DNA of 64,000 nt from Gallionella sp. (GTDB taxonomy: Bacteria; Pseudomonadota; Gammaproteobacteria; Burkholderiales; Gallionellaceae), in the NCBI GenBank assembly GCA_003153155.1, contig PLWV01000030.1, forward strand, positions 51,989-115,988, read 5' to 3'. The notes below the pieces were generated by a model that was given only the letters and a program-made list of their open reading frames with translations, ran no database searches and was not told the origin of the DNA. The translations under genes and the position numbers were made by a program. Positions within the stretch are counted from its first letter, which is position 1; each line of letters begins with the position of its first letter. Positions 49,512-57,703 of this stretch are shown here, in pieces.

Positions 49512-49904
49512 ATGGACACACTGCCATCTACCTCCACTTGGAAACCAATTGACCTTCCCATACTAAGGTCAGTTGAACTGACAACGGCCGCATGCGAACT
49601 CTCTCGCGCACAATGGCCAAACTGGGCAACTAACAGCACGCAGTTCAATCGCATAGTGGCGTACTGCCCAAACCCGGCGGGTGAACTTAGCTCGATTTCA
49701 TCGTCATCGGGGGCCTTGACCGCTTTGTTGACTGAACGGATTGATGCGAAAGATTACCCAAAGGTTTTCAATTACAACGTCTATCTCATTGCCCAAACAA
49801 CCGATGGCAAGCTCTATCAGTCACCCCCAATTATTCCAACAGATCCAACGCACCATTCGTCTTCACCATCCACATGGTTCAACAACCTCGGTTCGCCGAT
49901 ATGA
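49512..49904 (+). CDS. Second cassette gene, hypothetical 130-residue protein
   Basis: Starts MDTLPSTSTWKPIDLPILRS at 49512 with AGGAG 6 nt upstream, 15 bp after the attC R' site. It has no membrane segment and no recognised motif; the sequence is rich in Ser, Thr and Pro, and the C-terminus is low-complexity (THHSSSPSTWFNNL). The downstream attC is missing or truncated. Confidence 0.6.
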   Translation: MDTLPSTSTWKPIDLPILRSVELTTAACELSRAQWPNWATNSTQFNRIVAYCPNPAGELSSISSSSGALTALLTERIDAKDYPKVFNYNVYLIAQTTDGKLYQSPPIIPTDPTHHSSSPSTWFNNLGSPI

Positions 49905-49960
49905 GCCTAATAAACCAAAGGTACCGGTACCGGAATCGAATTGATTTTGAATCGCCCAAC

Positions 49961-49985
49961 AAAAAACCCGCTTTCGCGGGTTTTT
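49961..49985. terminator. Bidirectional terminator between cassette gene 2 and rpmG
   Basis: Hairpin AAAACCCGC-TTTC-GCGGGTTTT with A/T tracts on both sides, so it can end both the plus-strand cassette transcript and the minus-strand rpmB-rpmG transcript. Confidence 0.85.
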
Positions 49986-50010
49986 CTTTGCACTACGAAA
50001 CAGAGCTGAA

Positions 50011-50166
50011 TTACTTCAGCTTGGTTTCCTTGTACATGACATGCTTGCGTGCCTTGGGATCGTATTTCTTCATTTCGATCTTTTCCGGCGTGGTGCGCTT
50101 GTTCTTGGTCGTGGTATAGAAATGACCGGTACCGGCACTGGATTCAAGTTTGATTTTTTCGCGCAT
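50011..50166 (-). CDS. rpmG: Ribosomal protein bL33
   Basis: 51-residue large-subunit protein beginning [20 protein letters not shown], then [20 protein letters not shown], then [11 protein letters not shown]. This is the form without zinc-binding CxxC pairs. It lies 12 bp after rpmB in the standard rpmB-rpmG operon. Confidence 0.97.
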   Translation of the reverse strand: MREKIKLESSAGTGHFYTTTKNKRTTPEKIEMKKYDPKARKHVMYKETKLK

Positions 50167-50178
50167 GTTCTATGCTCC

Positions 50179-50415
50179 TTAGATTTTTTCGCCGCGGGCG
50201 CGCATCTCTGACAGCACCGCGTCGATGCCATTCTTGTCGATGGTGCGCAGCGCTGCATTGGTCAGGCGCATGCTGACCCAGCGGTTCTCGCTCTCGACCC
50301 AGAAGCGGCGGCGTTGCAGGTTAGGCAAAAAACGACGCTTGGTTTTGTTGTTCGCATGGGAAATATTGTTCCCATACATCGGGGCTTTCCCCGTCACTTG
50401 ACATACACGTGCCAT
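50179..50415 (-). CDS. rpmB: Ribosomal protein bL28
   Basis: 78-residue large-subunit protein. The start [20 protein letters not shown] at 50413-50415 is the conserved N-terminus; the stretch [20 protein letters not shown] is also typical. First gene of the rpmB-rpmG operon; the promoter should lie in the next 150 bp to the right. Confidence 0.97.
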   Translation of the reverse strand: MARVCQVTGKAPMYGNNISHANNKTKRRFLPNLQRRRFWVESENRWVSMRLTNAALRTIDKNGIDAVLSEMRARGEKI

Positions 50416-50555
50416 GGTTCTACTCCAACCCATTTCAAAAGAGCGCGGATTCTACCGAAGTAATCCGGAATGTTCAACCTGAATTTTGGGCTGTACCACC
50501 AAAACACCCCTCTGCCGATATCTTAGACCCGGCTAATCCATTGGCACAAAAACAG

Positions 50556-50682
50556 CGTCATTCCCGCGCAGGCGGGAATCCAGATGATAAAAAAACCTTC
50601 CGCGAAGCGGGACAACATCGTGGTTTTGTCCGCTTCGCGGGATGCTTGTCCTTGCTGGACTCCCGCCTGCGCGGGAATGACG
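50556..50682. repeat. Long inverted-repeat element (CATTCCCGC...GCGGGAATG type)
   Basis: Arms at 50556-50583 (CGTCATTCCCGCGCAGGCGG then GAATCCAG) and 50655-50682 are nearly perfect inverses. An inner palindrome, TTCCGCGAAGCGGGACAA/TTGTCCGCTTCGCGG, fills the centre. It occupies most of the 370-bp gene-free stretch between rpmB and dgkA. This is a common proteobacterial extragenic repeat. Confidence 0.85.
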
Positions 50683-50786
50683 GGCTAATGAATTATTCGG
50701 TCTTAACAAAACTGAAACATCCACGGCTTATGCTGCCCCGCCTGCCCATACCAGGGGTACCCACAATGAACATTCTCAGGATAAAG

Positions 50787-51155
50787 ATGGAAAGTCCCTA
50801 CAAAGGCAAGACCGGTTTGAAGCGCGTGTGGAGCGCATTGTTCTACTCGCTGGCCGGATTGCGCGCTGCGATCCGCCATGAGGATGCGTTCCGCCAGGAA
50901 GTGCTGCTGGCACTCTTGCTCGTGCCAACGGCGTTATTTATGCCTGTCAGTGCAATCGGCAAGGCACTGATGATCGCCAGCGTGTTGCTGGTGTTGATAG
51001 TCGAATTGCTCAATTCTGCAGTGGAGGCCGCCGTGGATCACACCTCATTGGATCAACATAAACTGGCCAAACGCGCCAAGGACATAGGCAGTGCGGCAGT
51101 GTTGCTGAGTTTGCTGAACGTCGTTTCGGTCTGGCTGCTGATCCTGCTAAATTAA
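50787..51155 (+). CDS. dgkA: Diacylglycerol kinase
   Basis: Three-helix inner-membrane kinase that phosphorylates diacylglycerol to phosphatidate, 122 residues. I prefer the ATG at 50787 (MESPYKGKTGLKRVW) with AGGA 5 nt upstream; one at 50766 is possible. The family signature is LIVELLNSAVEAAVDHTSLD, with catalytic glutamates, and AIRHEDAFRQE on the first helix boundary. Located at the head of a lipid-modifying cluster that includes a phospholipase C producing diacylglycerol. Confidence 0.95.
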   Translation: MESPYKGKTGLKRVWSALFYSLAGLRAAIRHEDAFRQEVLLALLLVPTALFMPVSAIGKALMIASVLLVLIVELLNSAVEAAVDHTSLDQHKLAKRAKDIGSAAVLLSLLNVVSVWLLILLN

Positions 51156-51161
51156 GCTGTT

Positions 51162-51270
51162 AACGGGCATGGCAAATCGCCACCCCCGATGATGAAACGT
51201 TACCGTATCCTCGCAGGAGCGGGCCATGCCCGCGAGCCGCTTGATCGCGGGCATGGCCCGCTCCTACATC
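51162..51270. repeat. Dispersed repeat family 2, partial copy after dgkA
   Basis: Starts AACGGGCATGGCAAATCGCC with ACCCCCGATGATGAAAC, as in the other copies. It then diverges into a separate strong hairpin, GAGCGGGCCATGCCCGCGAG... with ...CGCGGGCATGGCCCGCTC. It lacks the AACGAATCGCTGCGCGAG end block. It directly precedes the Pho-box-like repeats. Confidence 0.65.
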
Positions 51271-51274
51271 CACG

Positions 51275-51318
51275 CTGTCACAAAATCCTCATAAAACCTT
51301 CATCAAACTTTCTCATTC
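51275..51318 (+). promoter_or_regulatory. Pho-box-like repeats upstream of the glycosyltransferase
   Basis: Four 11-bp units in a row: CTGTCACAAAA, TCCTCATAAAA, CCTTCATCAAA, CTTTCTCATTC. The first and the periodicity match the PhoB consensus (CTGTCAT-A/T-rich, 11-bp repeats). It lies 45-90 bp upstream of the chosen ATG. Confidence 0.7.
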
Positions 51319-51330
51319 GGATGAGAAAGT
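51307..51330. promoter_or_regulatory. Perfect palindrome at the glycosyltransferase leader
   Basis: ACTTTCTCAT-TCGG-ATGAGAAAGT, a perfect 10-bp inverted repeat with a TCGG tetraloop, overlapping the last Pho-box unit and 34 bp before the ATG. It could be an mRNA hairpin or a second operator. Confidence 0.5.
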
Positions 51331-51364
51331 GTGCGCCATGAATATTCAAAACCAAGGAAAAAAC

Positions 51365-52564
51365 ATGGCAGATCGTAAGCTGCGTATCGCTGTAGTGACC
51401 GAGACTTACCCGCCGGAGATCAACGGTGTGGCGATGACCATCAGCCGCATGGTGGAAGGCCTGCGCCGACGCCACGTGGTTGAACTGATACGGCCGCGCC
51501 AGAATAAACAGGACAGCGCGAAACTTGAGCCCACCTTGCAGGAAGTGCTGGTGCGCGGCTTCCCTATTCCCCGCTATCCCGGCTTGAAGCTGGGTCTGCC
51601 GGCCAAGCAACGGCTGGTCAAACTCTGGACCGAAAAACGTCCCGACGTGGTTCATCTGGTCACCGAAGGTCCGCTGGGCTCATCTGCTCTGTCCGCCGCA
51701 CGCAAGCTCGGCATCCCGGTCAGCAGCGATTTCCATACCAACTTCCACAGCTACAGCCGGCACTACGGTTTTGGCTGGCTGCAAAAGACCGTTGCCGGTT
51801 ATTTGCGTAATTTTCACAACCGCACCGATACCACGCTGGTTCCCACTCAAGAGTTGCGCGACACACTTGCGCAAGATGGTTATCAAAACCTGCAGGTCGT
51901 CGCGCGCGGCGTGGACACTACCCTGTTTCATCCGGACAAGCGCAGCGCTGAATTGCGCCAGCAATGGGGGGTTGCCGATGATGAGTTGGCGATCATTTAT
52001 GTGGGCCGCATCTCGCCAGAAAAGAATTTGCCGCTGGTGCTGCTCACCTTCAAGGCCATGCAAGTCTGCAATTCGAAATTGAAACTGGTATTGGTCGGTG
52101 ATGGCCCGGTGCGCGCAGAGTTGCAGCGGCAAAATCCTGAATATATTTTTGCCGGGATGAGAACCGGCGAAGACCTTGCGGCGCATTACGCGTCAGGAGA
52201 CATCTTCCTGTTCCCAAGCATGACGGAAACCTACGGCAACGTGACGGTGGAAGCGATGGCCAGCGGGCTTGCCGTCGTGGCCTACCGTTACGCGGCAGCG
52301 GCCGAACATATCGCACATAAAGAGAACGGTTTGCATGCCGAGTTCGGCAATGAAGAAGAATTCATACAACTGGCATGCGGATTGGCCAACGATGCGGCGC
52401 GTGTCGACAAGATGCGCAGGCAATCACACCAAACCATGCTGAAACTCGATTGGCAAAATATCGTGGATGAATTCGAGCAAGCCCTTGCACAACTAGCCGT
52501 AAAACCGGAGGTGCGCCATGTCACATCGAATCTACAGCCTGCAACGGATCAAAACCTGGGATGA
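51365..52564 (+). CDS. Family 4 glycosyltransferase (glycolipid-type)
   Basis: 399 residues with GT-B fold. N-terminal acceptor domain: VVTETYPPEINGVAMTISRM and SSDFHTNFHSYSRHYG. C-terminal nucleotide-sugar domain: IYVGRISPEKNLPLVL, LVGDGPVRAEL and FPSMTETYGNVTVEAMASGL, with the E-x7-E motif. This resembles sulfoquinovosyl- and glucosyl/mannosyl-diacylglycerol synthases. I chose the ATG at 51365 for its AAGGA 6 nt upstream. Next to Pho-box-like repeats, a PAP2 phosphatase and a phospholipase C, it probably makes a phosphorus-free glycolipid (inference). Confidence 0.88.
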   Translation: MADRKLRIAVVTETYPPEINGVAMTISRMVEGLRRRHVVELIRPRQNKQDSAKLEPTLQEVLVRGFPIPRYPGLKLGLPAKQRLVKLWTEKRPDVVHLVTEGPLGSSALSAARKLGIPVSSDFHTNFHSYSRHYGFGWLQKTVAGYLRNFHNRTDTTLVPTQELRDTLAQDGYQNLQVVARGVDTTLFHPDKRSAELRQQWGVADDELAIIYVGRISPEKNLPLVLLTFKAMQVCNSKLKLVLVGDGPVRAELQRQNPEYIFAGMRTGEDLAAHYASGDIFLFPSMTETYGNVTVEAMASGLAVVAYRYAAAAEHIAHKENGLHAEFGNEEEFIQLACGLANDAARVDKMRRQSHQTMLKLDWQNIVDEFEQALAQLAVKPEVRHVTSNLQPATDQNLG

Positions 52565-53048
52565 AGCATGGTGTTTGCGCTTCAACCGCGCAAGCACCAG
52601 TCCATCGATACGCCAGGCATTTCGCCTGATCAGCCGGCTGGGTGACGGTATTTTCTGGTACTGCCTGATGTTGTGGCTGTTGGTAAAATATCAGGCTGCC
52701 GCGCTATTGCCGGTGTTTCACATGGCTGCAGCCGGACTGGTTTGCACGGTCCTGTACAAATGGTTGAAGCGCAAGACCCACCGCCTACGCCCATTTGACA
52801 AGAATCAAGTGATCAACTGCGGCATCGCACCGCTGGATCAATTCAGTTTTCCTTCCGGCCACACGCTGCATGCCGTGGCCTTCAGCGTCATAGCACTGGC
52901 TTACTATCCGGCTCTCGCCTGGCTGCTGCTGCCGTTCACCGCACTGGTGGCCATTTCGCGTCTGGTGCTTGGGTTGCACTATCCCAGTGATGTGCTGGCG
53001 GGAATACTGATAGGCGCAACCATCTCAGGCCTGTCACTAAGTTTCTAG
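52518..53048 (+). CDS. PAP2-family membrane phosphatase
   Basis: 176 residues with five or six helices. The three catalytic motifs are present: KRKTHRLRPF, FPSGHTLHAV and SRLVLGLHYPSDV. It could dephosphorylate phosphatidate to diacylglycerol or undecaprenyl pyrophosphate. It overlaps the end of the glycosyltransferase gene by 47 bases, with GGAGG upstream of the ATG, so the two are co-translated. Phosphatidate phosphatase activity would fit lipid remodelling (inference). Confidence 0.9.
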   Translation: MSHRIYSLQRIKTWDEAWCLRFNRASTSPSIRQAFRLISRLGDGIFWYCLMLWLLVKYQAAALLPVFHMAAAGLVCTVLYKWLKRKTHRLRPFDKNQVINCGIAPLDQFSFPSGHTLHAVAFSVIALAYYPALAWLLLPFTALVAISRLVLGLHYPSDVLAGILIGATISGLSLSF

Positions 53049-53923
53049 GCACTTGGTTTCCAGGCACTCGTTTCCAGGCAATCAGCTTCCAGAAACAAAT
53101 CCAGCGGTAACGGCAAGCGGTAGTTGATCTGCCGCAGGGTGTGCGACCTTACACGGTCATATGCCAGATGCGGCATCGGCGGCTCGGGATGCCAGACCGG
53201 ATTGTGGCCTTCAAGCACCCGGTTGATTTGAACCAAGCGGCGTGAAGTCTCGCGCAAATAATAATTGAAGCGACGTTTCAGATTGCGGTCCAGCACCTTA
53301 CCCGTGTGATATAGCCCCTCGGCTAATCGACTGCCGCGCAACACCGCATCACCGTGTGCCAACAGCATGATCGCGCGTCTGGCTTTTACCGGATCACATT
53401 GAAAGTGCGATGCGGCAAAATGCGCCAGCACGTTCTGATTCTGCTTGAGCAGTTTGGCAGGCGAGCTGTAAACATGACTTTTGACATGCGCATCCATCGC
53501 CCATTCGCTGGACGCATGCGTCAGTATCGGTACATTCATCCACAATTTTTCATGTGCCGGCACGAAGTGATTGTGCGCAATGATGTCCACCAGCAAGTGA
53601 CTGGCAAAGCCCAGTGCGATGGCACGCTCTTCATCGCAGGATGCCTGCTCCAGCAATCTGCGGGCGGTATCCCACTGGTGCGTTAGTTTGAAATCATGCG
53701 TTCCGGCATACTGCCCGGTGAGGGATAAATCCGGCAGACACGCGCCAGCCATTACCCAACCCGGAAATGCACACACGGCACGGCGAAAACGTGTATCGGC
53801 TAGCGGAATGGCCCACACCAGTTGCTGGGCAAAATAAACATGTGTGTACAAACCCCATGCCAGCGCATCACTGCTGTAAAGCAACAGCGGGGTGAGCCAC
53901 GCCAGATGCCGGAACTTGTTCAT
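53045..53923 (-). CDS. Zinc-dependent phospholipase C-like exported protein
   Basis: 292 residues. Signal peptide MNKFRHLAWLTPLLLYSSDA ends ...ALA before Trp-Gly, so the mature protein would start with Trp, a zinc ligand in Bacillus phospholipase C. Further likely ligands are in GACLPDLSL and in FASHLLVDIIAHNHFVP (His, Asp, His). It is convergent with the PAP2 gene, the two stops sharing bases (TAG/CTA). It could release diacylglycerol from phospholipids for the glycosyltransferase. Assignment to the Zn_dep_PLPC family is by pattern only. Confidence 0.75.
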   Translation of the reverse strand: MNKFRHLAWLTPLLLYSSDALAWGLYTHVYFAQQLVWAIPLADTRFRRAVCAFPGWVMAGACLPDLSLTGQYAGTHDFKLTHQWDTARRLLEQASCDEERAIALGFASHLLVDIIAHNHFVPAHEKLWMNVPILTHASSEWAMDAHVKSHVYSSPAKLLKQNQNVLAHFAASHFQCDPVKARRAIMLLAHGDAVLRGSRLAEGLYHTGKVLDRNLKRRFNYYLRETSRRLVQINRVLEGHNPVWHPEPPMPHLAYDRVRSHTLRQINYRLPLPLDLFLEADCLETSAWKPSA

Positions 53924-54085
53924 GCCGCCGCACCCTACACGGCGAATGCGAAGATTCCGTGAATGTTGTGTTGCAGAATAGTTAAACCTGGAAACGGCTC
54001 ACGCCGCGGAATACACGGGCAACACGGAACAAAAGCGATGAATTACAAATTATTCGTTTATTCCGCGTGTCCCGTGGTTTCGAAT

Positions 54086-54129
54086 CTTACAACCAACTTG
54101 CAACACCGCCTTAACGCAACTGAAACATT
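54086..54129 (+). promoter_or_regulatory. Weak Pho-box-like repeats upstream of the EAL/GGDEF gene
   Basis: Units CTTACAACCAA, CTTGCAACACC, GCCTTAACGCA and ACTGAAACATT at 11-bp spacing, ending about 45 bp before the ATG. The first two are good direct repeats; the match to the CTGTCAT consensus is only fair. Confidence 0.4.
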
Positions 54130-54174
54130 CGGCAATTATCCTGAAGTACCCTGCCACTCATTAGGATATTTACG

Positions 54175-55968
54175 ATGAAAACGCTCCAGGACATACTCAA
54201 CCAGCGCGACCTCTCGGCTCTTTTCCAGCCGATCATGGATTTTTCCAGCGGCACGTTTCTTGGTTTTGAGGCGCTGATTCGAGGTCCGGCTGACAACCCG
54301 CTGCATTCACCTATCAACCTGTTCGGCGCAGCCAGGCAACAGGGGCTTTCCCTGGAAATTGAAATGTTGTGCAGGCAGATCGTGCTGGAGTCCTTTGCCG
54401 CCCAAAACCTGCCCGGCAAATTATTCCTGAATGTCAGCCAGGAAGCTTTAACGCACCCCAGTTTCAAAAACGGACAAACGCTGACCTACCTTGAAAATCT
54501 TGGCATAGACCCGAAACGGGTCATCATCGAAATTACCGAGAATCAGCCCGCCTTCGATTTTGAGGGTATGCGCAATGCGCTACTGCACTACCGCAGCATG
54601 GGATTCCAGATTGCGATAGATGATTTGGGCGAGGGATTTTCGAGTTTGCGCTTGTGGTCTGAATTGCGCCCCGAATTTGTGAAAGTGGACATGCATTTCG
54701 TGCAGGGCGTAAATGCCGACCCGCTCAAACAACAGTTTTTAAGATCGATTCAAAGCATCGCACTCAGCTCCGGCACACAAGTGATCGCGGAAAGCATCGA
54801 AACGGCCGCTGAATTCAGAACCATACGCGATATTGGGATCGCCTGTGGACAAGGCAATTTCATTGCCCGCCCCAATCACATTCCGCCATTGAACCCGCCC
54901 GTGGAGGTCGGCTGTTTGATCAACACCAACCATCACGCTGAGCAACCCTATAGCAACGCCCGTAACGTCACGGTGGAAACAATCTTGCGTTATGTTGAGC
55001 CGGTGCAACCGGAAACAGAGATTGAAAAAATATTCGCTAACTTTTCCGAAAATAAAAACGTGCGAGCCATACCTGTCGTTAAAAATGGCCGTCCGGTTGG
55101 ATTGATAAACCGTTATGAATTCGTGGACAGCCTTGCCCAGCCTTACCGCCGTGAACTGCTCGGCAAAAAACCTTGCGCAGACATGATGAATGCGGCGCCA
55201 TTGCTGGTGGAGAAATCAACTCTCATCCATGAGTTGAGCGGATTTTTGAGTGAATCAGAAATCCGGCATTTTACCGACGGCTTCATCATCACCGAGCAAG
55301 GCCGCTACATCGGGATAGGCACCGGACAGGACCTGCTGCGCGAAATCACCAAAGCCCAGATCGAAACCGCACGCTATGCAAACCCGCTGACATTATTGCC
55401 CGGCAATGTTCCCATCAATGAGCACATCGAGTATTTGCTTCAATCCGGGAAATCATTCGCCGTCTGTTATGGCGACCTCGACAACTTCAAACCCTTCAAC
55501 GATGTGTGCGGCTATCGCAAAGGTGATGAGTTGATCCAATTCACCGCCAGGCTGCTCAGCAATGTCTGCGATCCTGTGCATGACTTTATCGGTCATATCG
55601 GCGGTGACGATTTTATCCTGATCCTGCAAAGCCCGGATTGGGAGCAACGTTGCGATCGCGCACTCTCTGCTTTTGCGCACACTTCCGCAGCACTGTTCGA
55701 TAAAGATCATCGCTCGATCGGCGGTTATCTGACGGGGGATCGTCATGGTCGCATTGTTCATCATCCGCTGCCCACGCTCTCGATCGGCGTGGTCTGGGTT
55801 AACCCGGAATTGTTCAGTTCACACCACGAAGTGGCGGAAGCTGCCACGGTCGCCAAAAAAATGGCTAAGCAAAAACCGGGCAACAGCCTGTTCATCGAAC
55901 GACGCCGCCTGCATCAACACGAGGTGGCAGAAAAGCAACCCGAGATTGCGGGAGCCTATTATGGATAA
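54175..55968 (+). CDS. EAL-CBS-GGDEF cyclic-di-GMP regulator
   Basis: 597 residues, no membrane helices. The EAL phosphodiesterase domain (about 1-245) keeps key residues: FEALIRG, NVSQEAL, IEITENQ, IDDLGEGFSSL, VKVDMHF, VIAESIET, GQG. A CBS-like region spans about 270-390. The GGDEF domain (about 410-590) has GDLDNFKPFNDVCGYRKGDE and IGGDDF in place of GGDEF, so cyclase activity is uncertain. It overlaps olsA by eight bases, tying second-messenger control to ornithine-lipid genes. Confidence 0.92.
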   Translation: MKTLQDILNQRDLSALFQPIMDFSSGTFLGFEALIRGPADNPLHSPINLFGAARQQGLSLEIEMLCRQIVLESFAAQNLPGKLFLNVSQEALTHPSFKNGQTLTYLENLGIDPKRVIIEITENQPAFDFEGMRNALLHYRSMGFQIAIDDLGEGFSSLRLWSELRPEFVKVDMHFVQGVNADPLKQQFLRSIQSIALSSGTQVIAESIETAAEFRTIRDIGIACGQGNFIARPNHIPPLNPPVEVGCLINTNHHAEQPYSNARNVTVETILRYVEPVQPETEIEKIFANFSENKNVRAIPVVKNGRPVGLINRYEFVDSLAQPYRRELLGKKPCADMMNAAPLLVEKSTLIHELSGFLSESEIRHFTDGFIITEQGRYIGIGTGQDLLREITKAQIETARYANPLTLLPGNVPINEHIEYLLQSGKSFAVCYGDLDNFKPFNDVCGYRKGDELIQFTARLLSNVCDPVHDFIGHIGGDDFILILQSPDWEQRCDRALSAFAHTSAALFDKDHRSIGGYLTGDRHGRIVHHPLPTLSIGVVWVNPELFSSHHEVAEAATVAKKMAKQKPGNSLFIERRRLHQHEVAEKQPEIAGAYYG

Positions 55969-56833
55969 GCACTCGCCGGATATGCTGGTAAGCGTGTTCC
56001 GCGGCAGCCGCCTCGCCCTGCACCTTTTTTATGGGATGTTGCTGGCAGTCATTTACCCGCATCTCAATCAAACCAGACAACGTCGTGCTATGAAGAACTG
56101 GAGCAGGCAACTGCTGACCATCCTCAACATCGGCATCCAGATCGAGGGACAACAACCCACGCGCGGCGAAGGCGGATGTTTGATAGTCGCAAACCATGTC
56201 TCATGGCTGGATATTTTTGTGCTGAATGCGATCCAGCCAGCGCGCTTCATAGCCAAGTCTGAGGTGCGCGGTTGGCCCCTCATCGGTTGGCTATGCCGAC
56301 GCAGCGGCGCTATTTTCATTGAACGTGCCATGCGCCAGGATGCCTCGTTGATCAACCAGCGCGTCAGCCTCTTGCTCGGACAGGGTGCTTGTATAGGACT
56401 TTTCCCGGAAGGCACTACGACGGACGGCAAACAGGTCGGGTATTTTCACTCGGCACTCATTCAACCGGCGATTGATGCGGGGATAAGGCTGTGCCCAATT
56501 GCACTGCGCTATCAGGACAAGAATGGGGAGCTGGAAATCGCCGCAGCTTTCGTTGGCGACATGACACTGGCGCAATCCATCTGGCAAATTCTGCGCTGCC
56601 CACACCATAATGCATTGCTTGTGTTCACCCCGGTGCTGATGGCTGACAACGCGAATCGCCGCGTGTTGGCACGCTCTGCACAAGAAGCCATCGCACAAGT
56701 GCTGCAAACTATTGGCACTACCCGGAAAACAGTCGCACAGCAGGGAGCTTCCGCCTTTCCGCAAACCCTGCTTTCATCACAGTCGTCTTATGCGTTGCTT
56801 ATCAATCCTGTCTTGAATCGACTTCCCAAGTAG
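55961..56833 (+). CDS. olsA: Lyso-ornithine lipid / 1-acylglycerol-3-phosphate O-acyltransferase
   Basis: 290 residues. The acyltransferase motifs are NHVSWLDIF (HX4D), the block FIERA, and FPEGTTTDG. An N-terminal hydrophobic helix (LALHLFYGMLLAVIYPH) anchors it. ATG at 55961 has GGAG 6 nt upstream and overlaps the preceding stop. The neighbour downstream is an OlsB-type N-acyltransferase, so the pair most likely makes ornithine (or related amino-acid) lipids. PlsC function is the alternative. Confidence 0.87.
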   Translation: MDKHSPDMLVSVFRGSRLALHLFYGMLLAVIYPHLNQTRQRRAMKNWSRQLLTILNIGIQIEGQQPTRGEGGCLIVANHVSWLDIFVLNAIQPARFIAKSEVRGWPLIGWLCRRSGAIFIERAMRQDASLINQRVSLLLGQGACIGLFPEGTTTDGKQVGYFHSALIQPAIDAGIRLCPIALRYQDKNGELEIAAAFVGDMTLAQSIWQILRCPHHNALLVFTPVLMADNANRRVLARSAQEAIAQVLQTIGTTRKTVAQQGASAFPQTLLSSQSSYALLINPVLNRLPK

Positions 56834-56846
56834 AGAATTCATACTT

Positions 56847-56879
56847 TCTTCATATTCCCGTCATCGCCCTGCAACAAGA
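56847..56879 (+). promoter_or_regulatory. Pho-box-like repeats upstream of olsB
   Basis: Units TCTTCATATTC, CCGTCATCGCC and CTGCAACAAGA at 11-bp spacing in the 91-bp gap between olsA and olsB. The TTCAT/GTCAT/GCAAC cores resemble PhoB half-sites. Confidence 0.5.
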
Positions 56880-56924
56880 CATCCCTAATCTGTGCGCATC
56901 TTCAACCAATCAAAAGGGAACGCG

Positions 56925-57677
56925 ATGCTGGAGCTCAACCGACAAATTCAACCCGGTGTTCAACGCCGTTTAATAACCACTTTGGCACACCATGAAACGG
57001 AAATACTGGAAGCGCAACGCCTGCGCTTTAAAGTATTCGCCGAAGAAATGGGCGCCAATCTGCCCAGCGCTAAAGAAGGAATTGACCGCGACATTTTCGA
57101 CAAATACTGCGAGCATTTATTGGTACGCGAGAGTGCCGGGAATAAGGTCGTGGGAACTTATCGCATACTCTCACCCGATCAAGCGGAAAAAATCGGCGGC
57201 TACTATTCACAGACCGAATTCGATTTGACCCGTCTGTTGCATCTCAGCGACCGGATGGTGGAAGTCGGGCGCTCCTGCGTGCACCGGGATTATCGCGATG
57301 GTGCGACGATCACCCATCTGTGGAGCGGCTTGGCTCAATACATGCAGCAACACCGCCATGAATATTTTATCGGCTGTGCCAGCATCAGCATGGCGGATGG
57401 CGGCCATGTCGCGGCCAGCCTCTATCGCAAATTGCACCGCATCTATTCCGCGCCTGCCGAATACAGCGTGTTCCCCCGTTGCCCGTTACCGCTGCACGCG
57501 CTGAATCAATATCTCGAAGCGCCGATTCCGCCGTTGCTCAAAGGCTATCTGCGGCTGGGCGCGTATATTTGCGGCGAGCCGGCCTGGGATCCTGAATTCA
57601 ATACCGCCGATCTGTTCATCCTGTTGCCGATGTCGCGCATGAGCAGCCGCTATGCCAAGCATTTTCTCAAAACGTAA
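56925..57677 (+). CDS. olsB: L-ornithine N(alpha)-acyltransferase
   Basis: GNAT-fold enzyme that attaches a 3-hydroxy fatty acid to ornithine, first step of ornithine-lipid synthesis, 250 residues. Typical family stretches are EAQRLRFKVFAEEMGA, FDKYCEHLLVRE, VGTYRIL, VEVGRSCVHRDYRDGATITH and FIGCASISMAD. ATG at 56925 is preceded by AAGGGA. It follows olsA and is in turn followed by a porin with a good Pho-box, consistent with phosphate-limitation control. Confidence 0.9.
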   Translation: MLELNRQIQPGVQRRLITTLAHHETEILEAQRLRFKVFAEEMGANLPSAKEGIDRDIFDKYCEHLLVRESAGNKVVGTYRILSPDQAEKIGGYYSQTEFDLTRLLHLSDRMVEVGRSCVHRDYRDGATITHLWSGLAQYMQQHRHEYFIGCASISMADGGHVAASLYRKLHRIYSAPAEYSVFPRCPLPLHALNQYLEAPIPPLLKGYLRLGAYICGEPAWDPEFNTADLFILLPMSRMSSRYAKHFLKT

Positions 57678-57703
57678 CCTCCCTTTCTGAAGGGTAACAA
57701 TCC

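Larger units (their letters stand above)
49023..49960 (+). mobile_element. Integron-cassette remnant without integrase (CALIN-type)
   Basis: A GTTGGGC core site (49023-49029) opens the region. Two small genes follow, each with its own AGGAG site, and a complete attC (49426-49497) lies between them. A GCCCAAC at 49954-49960 may be the left end of a second, truncated attC. No intI-like integrase gene is visible in the window. The layout fits two gene cassettes captured outside a full integron. Confidence 0.65.

Noticed and set aside
49954..49960. GCCCAAC considered as a complete second attC
   Set aside because: No matching GTTRRRY core follows within attC distance on the same strand; at most a truncated left end.
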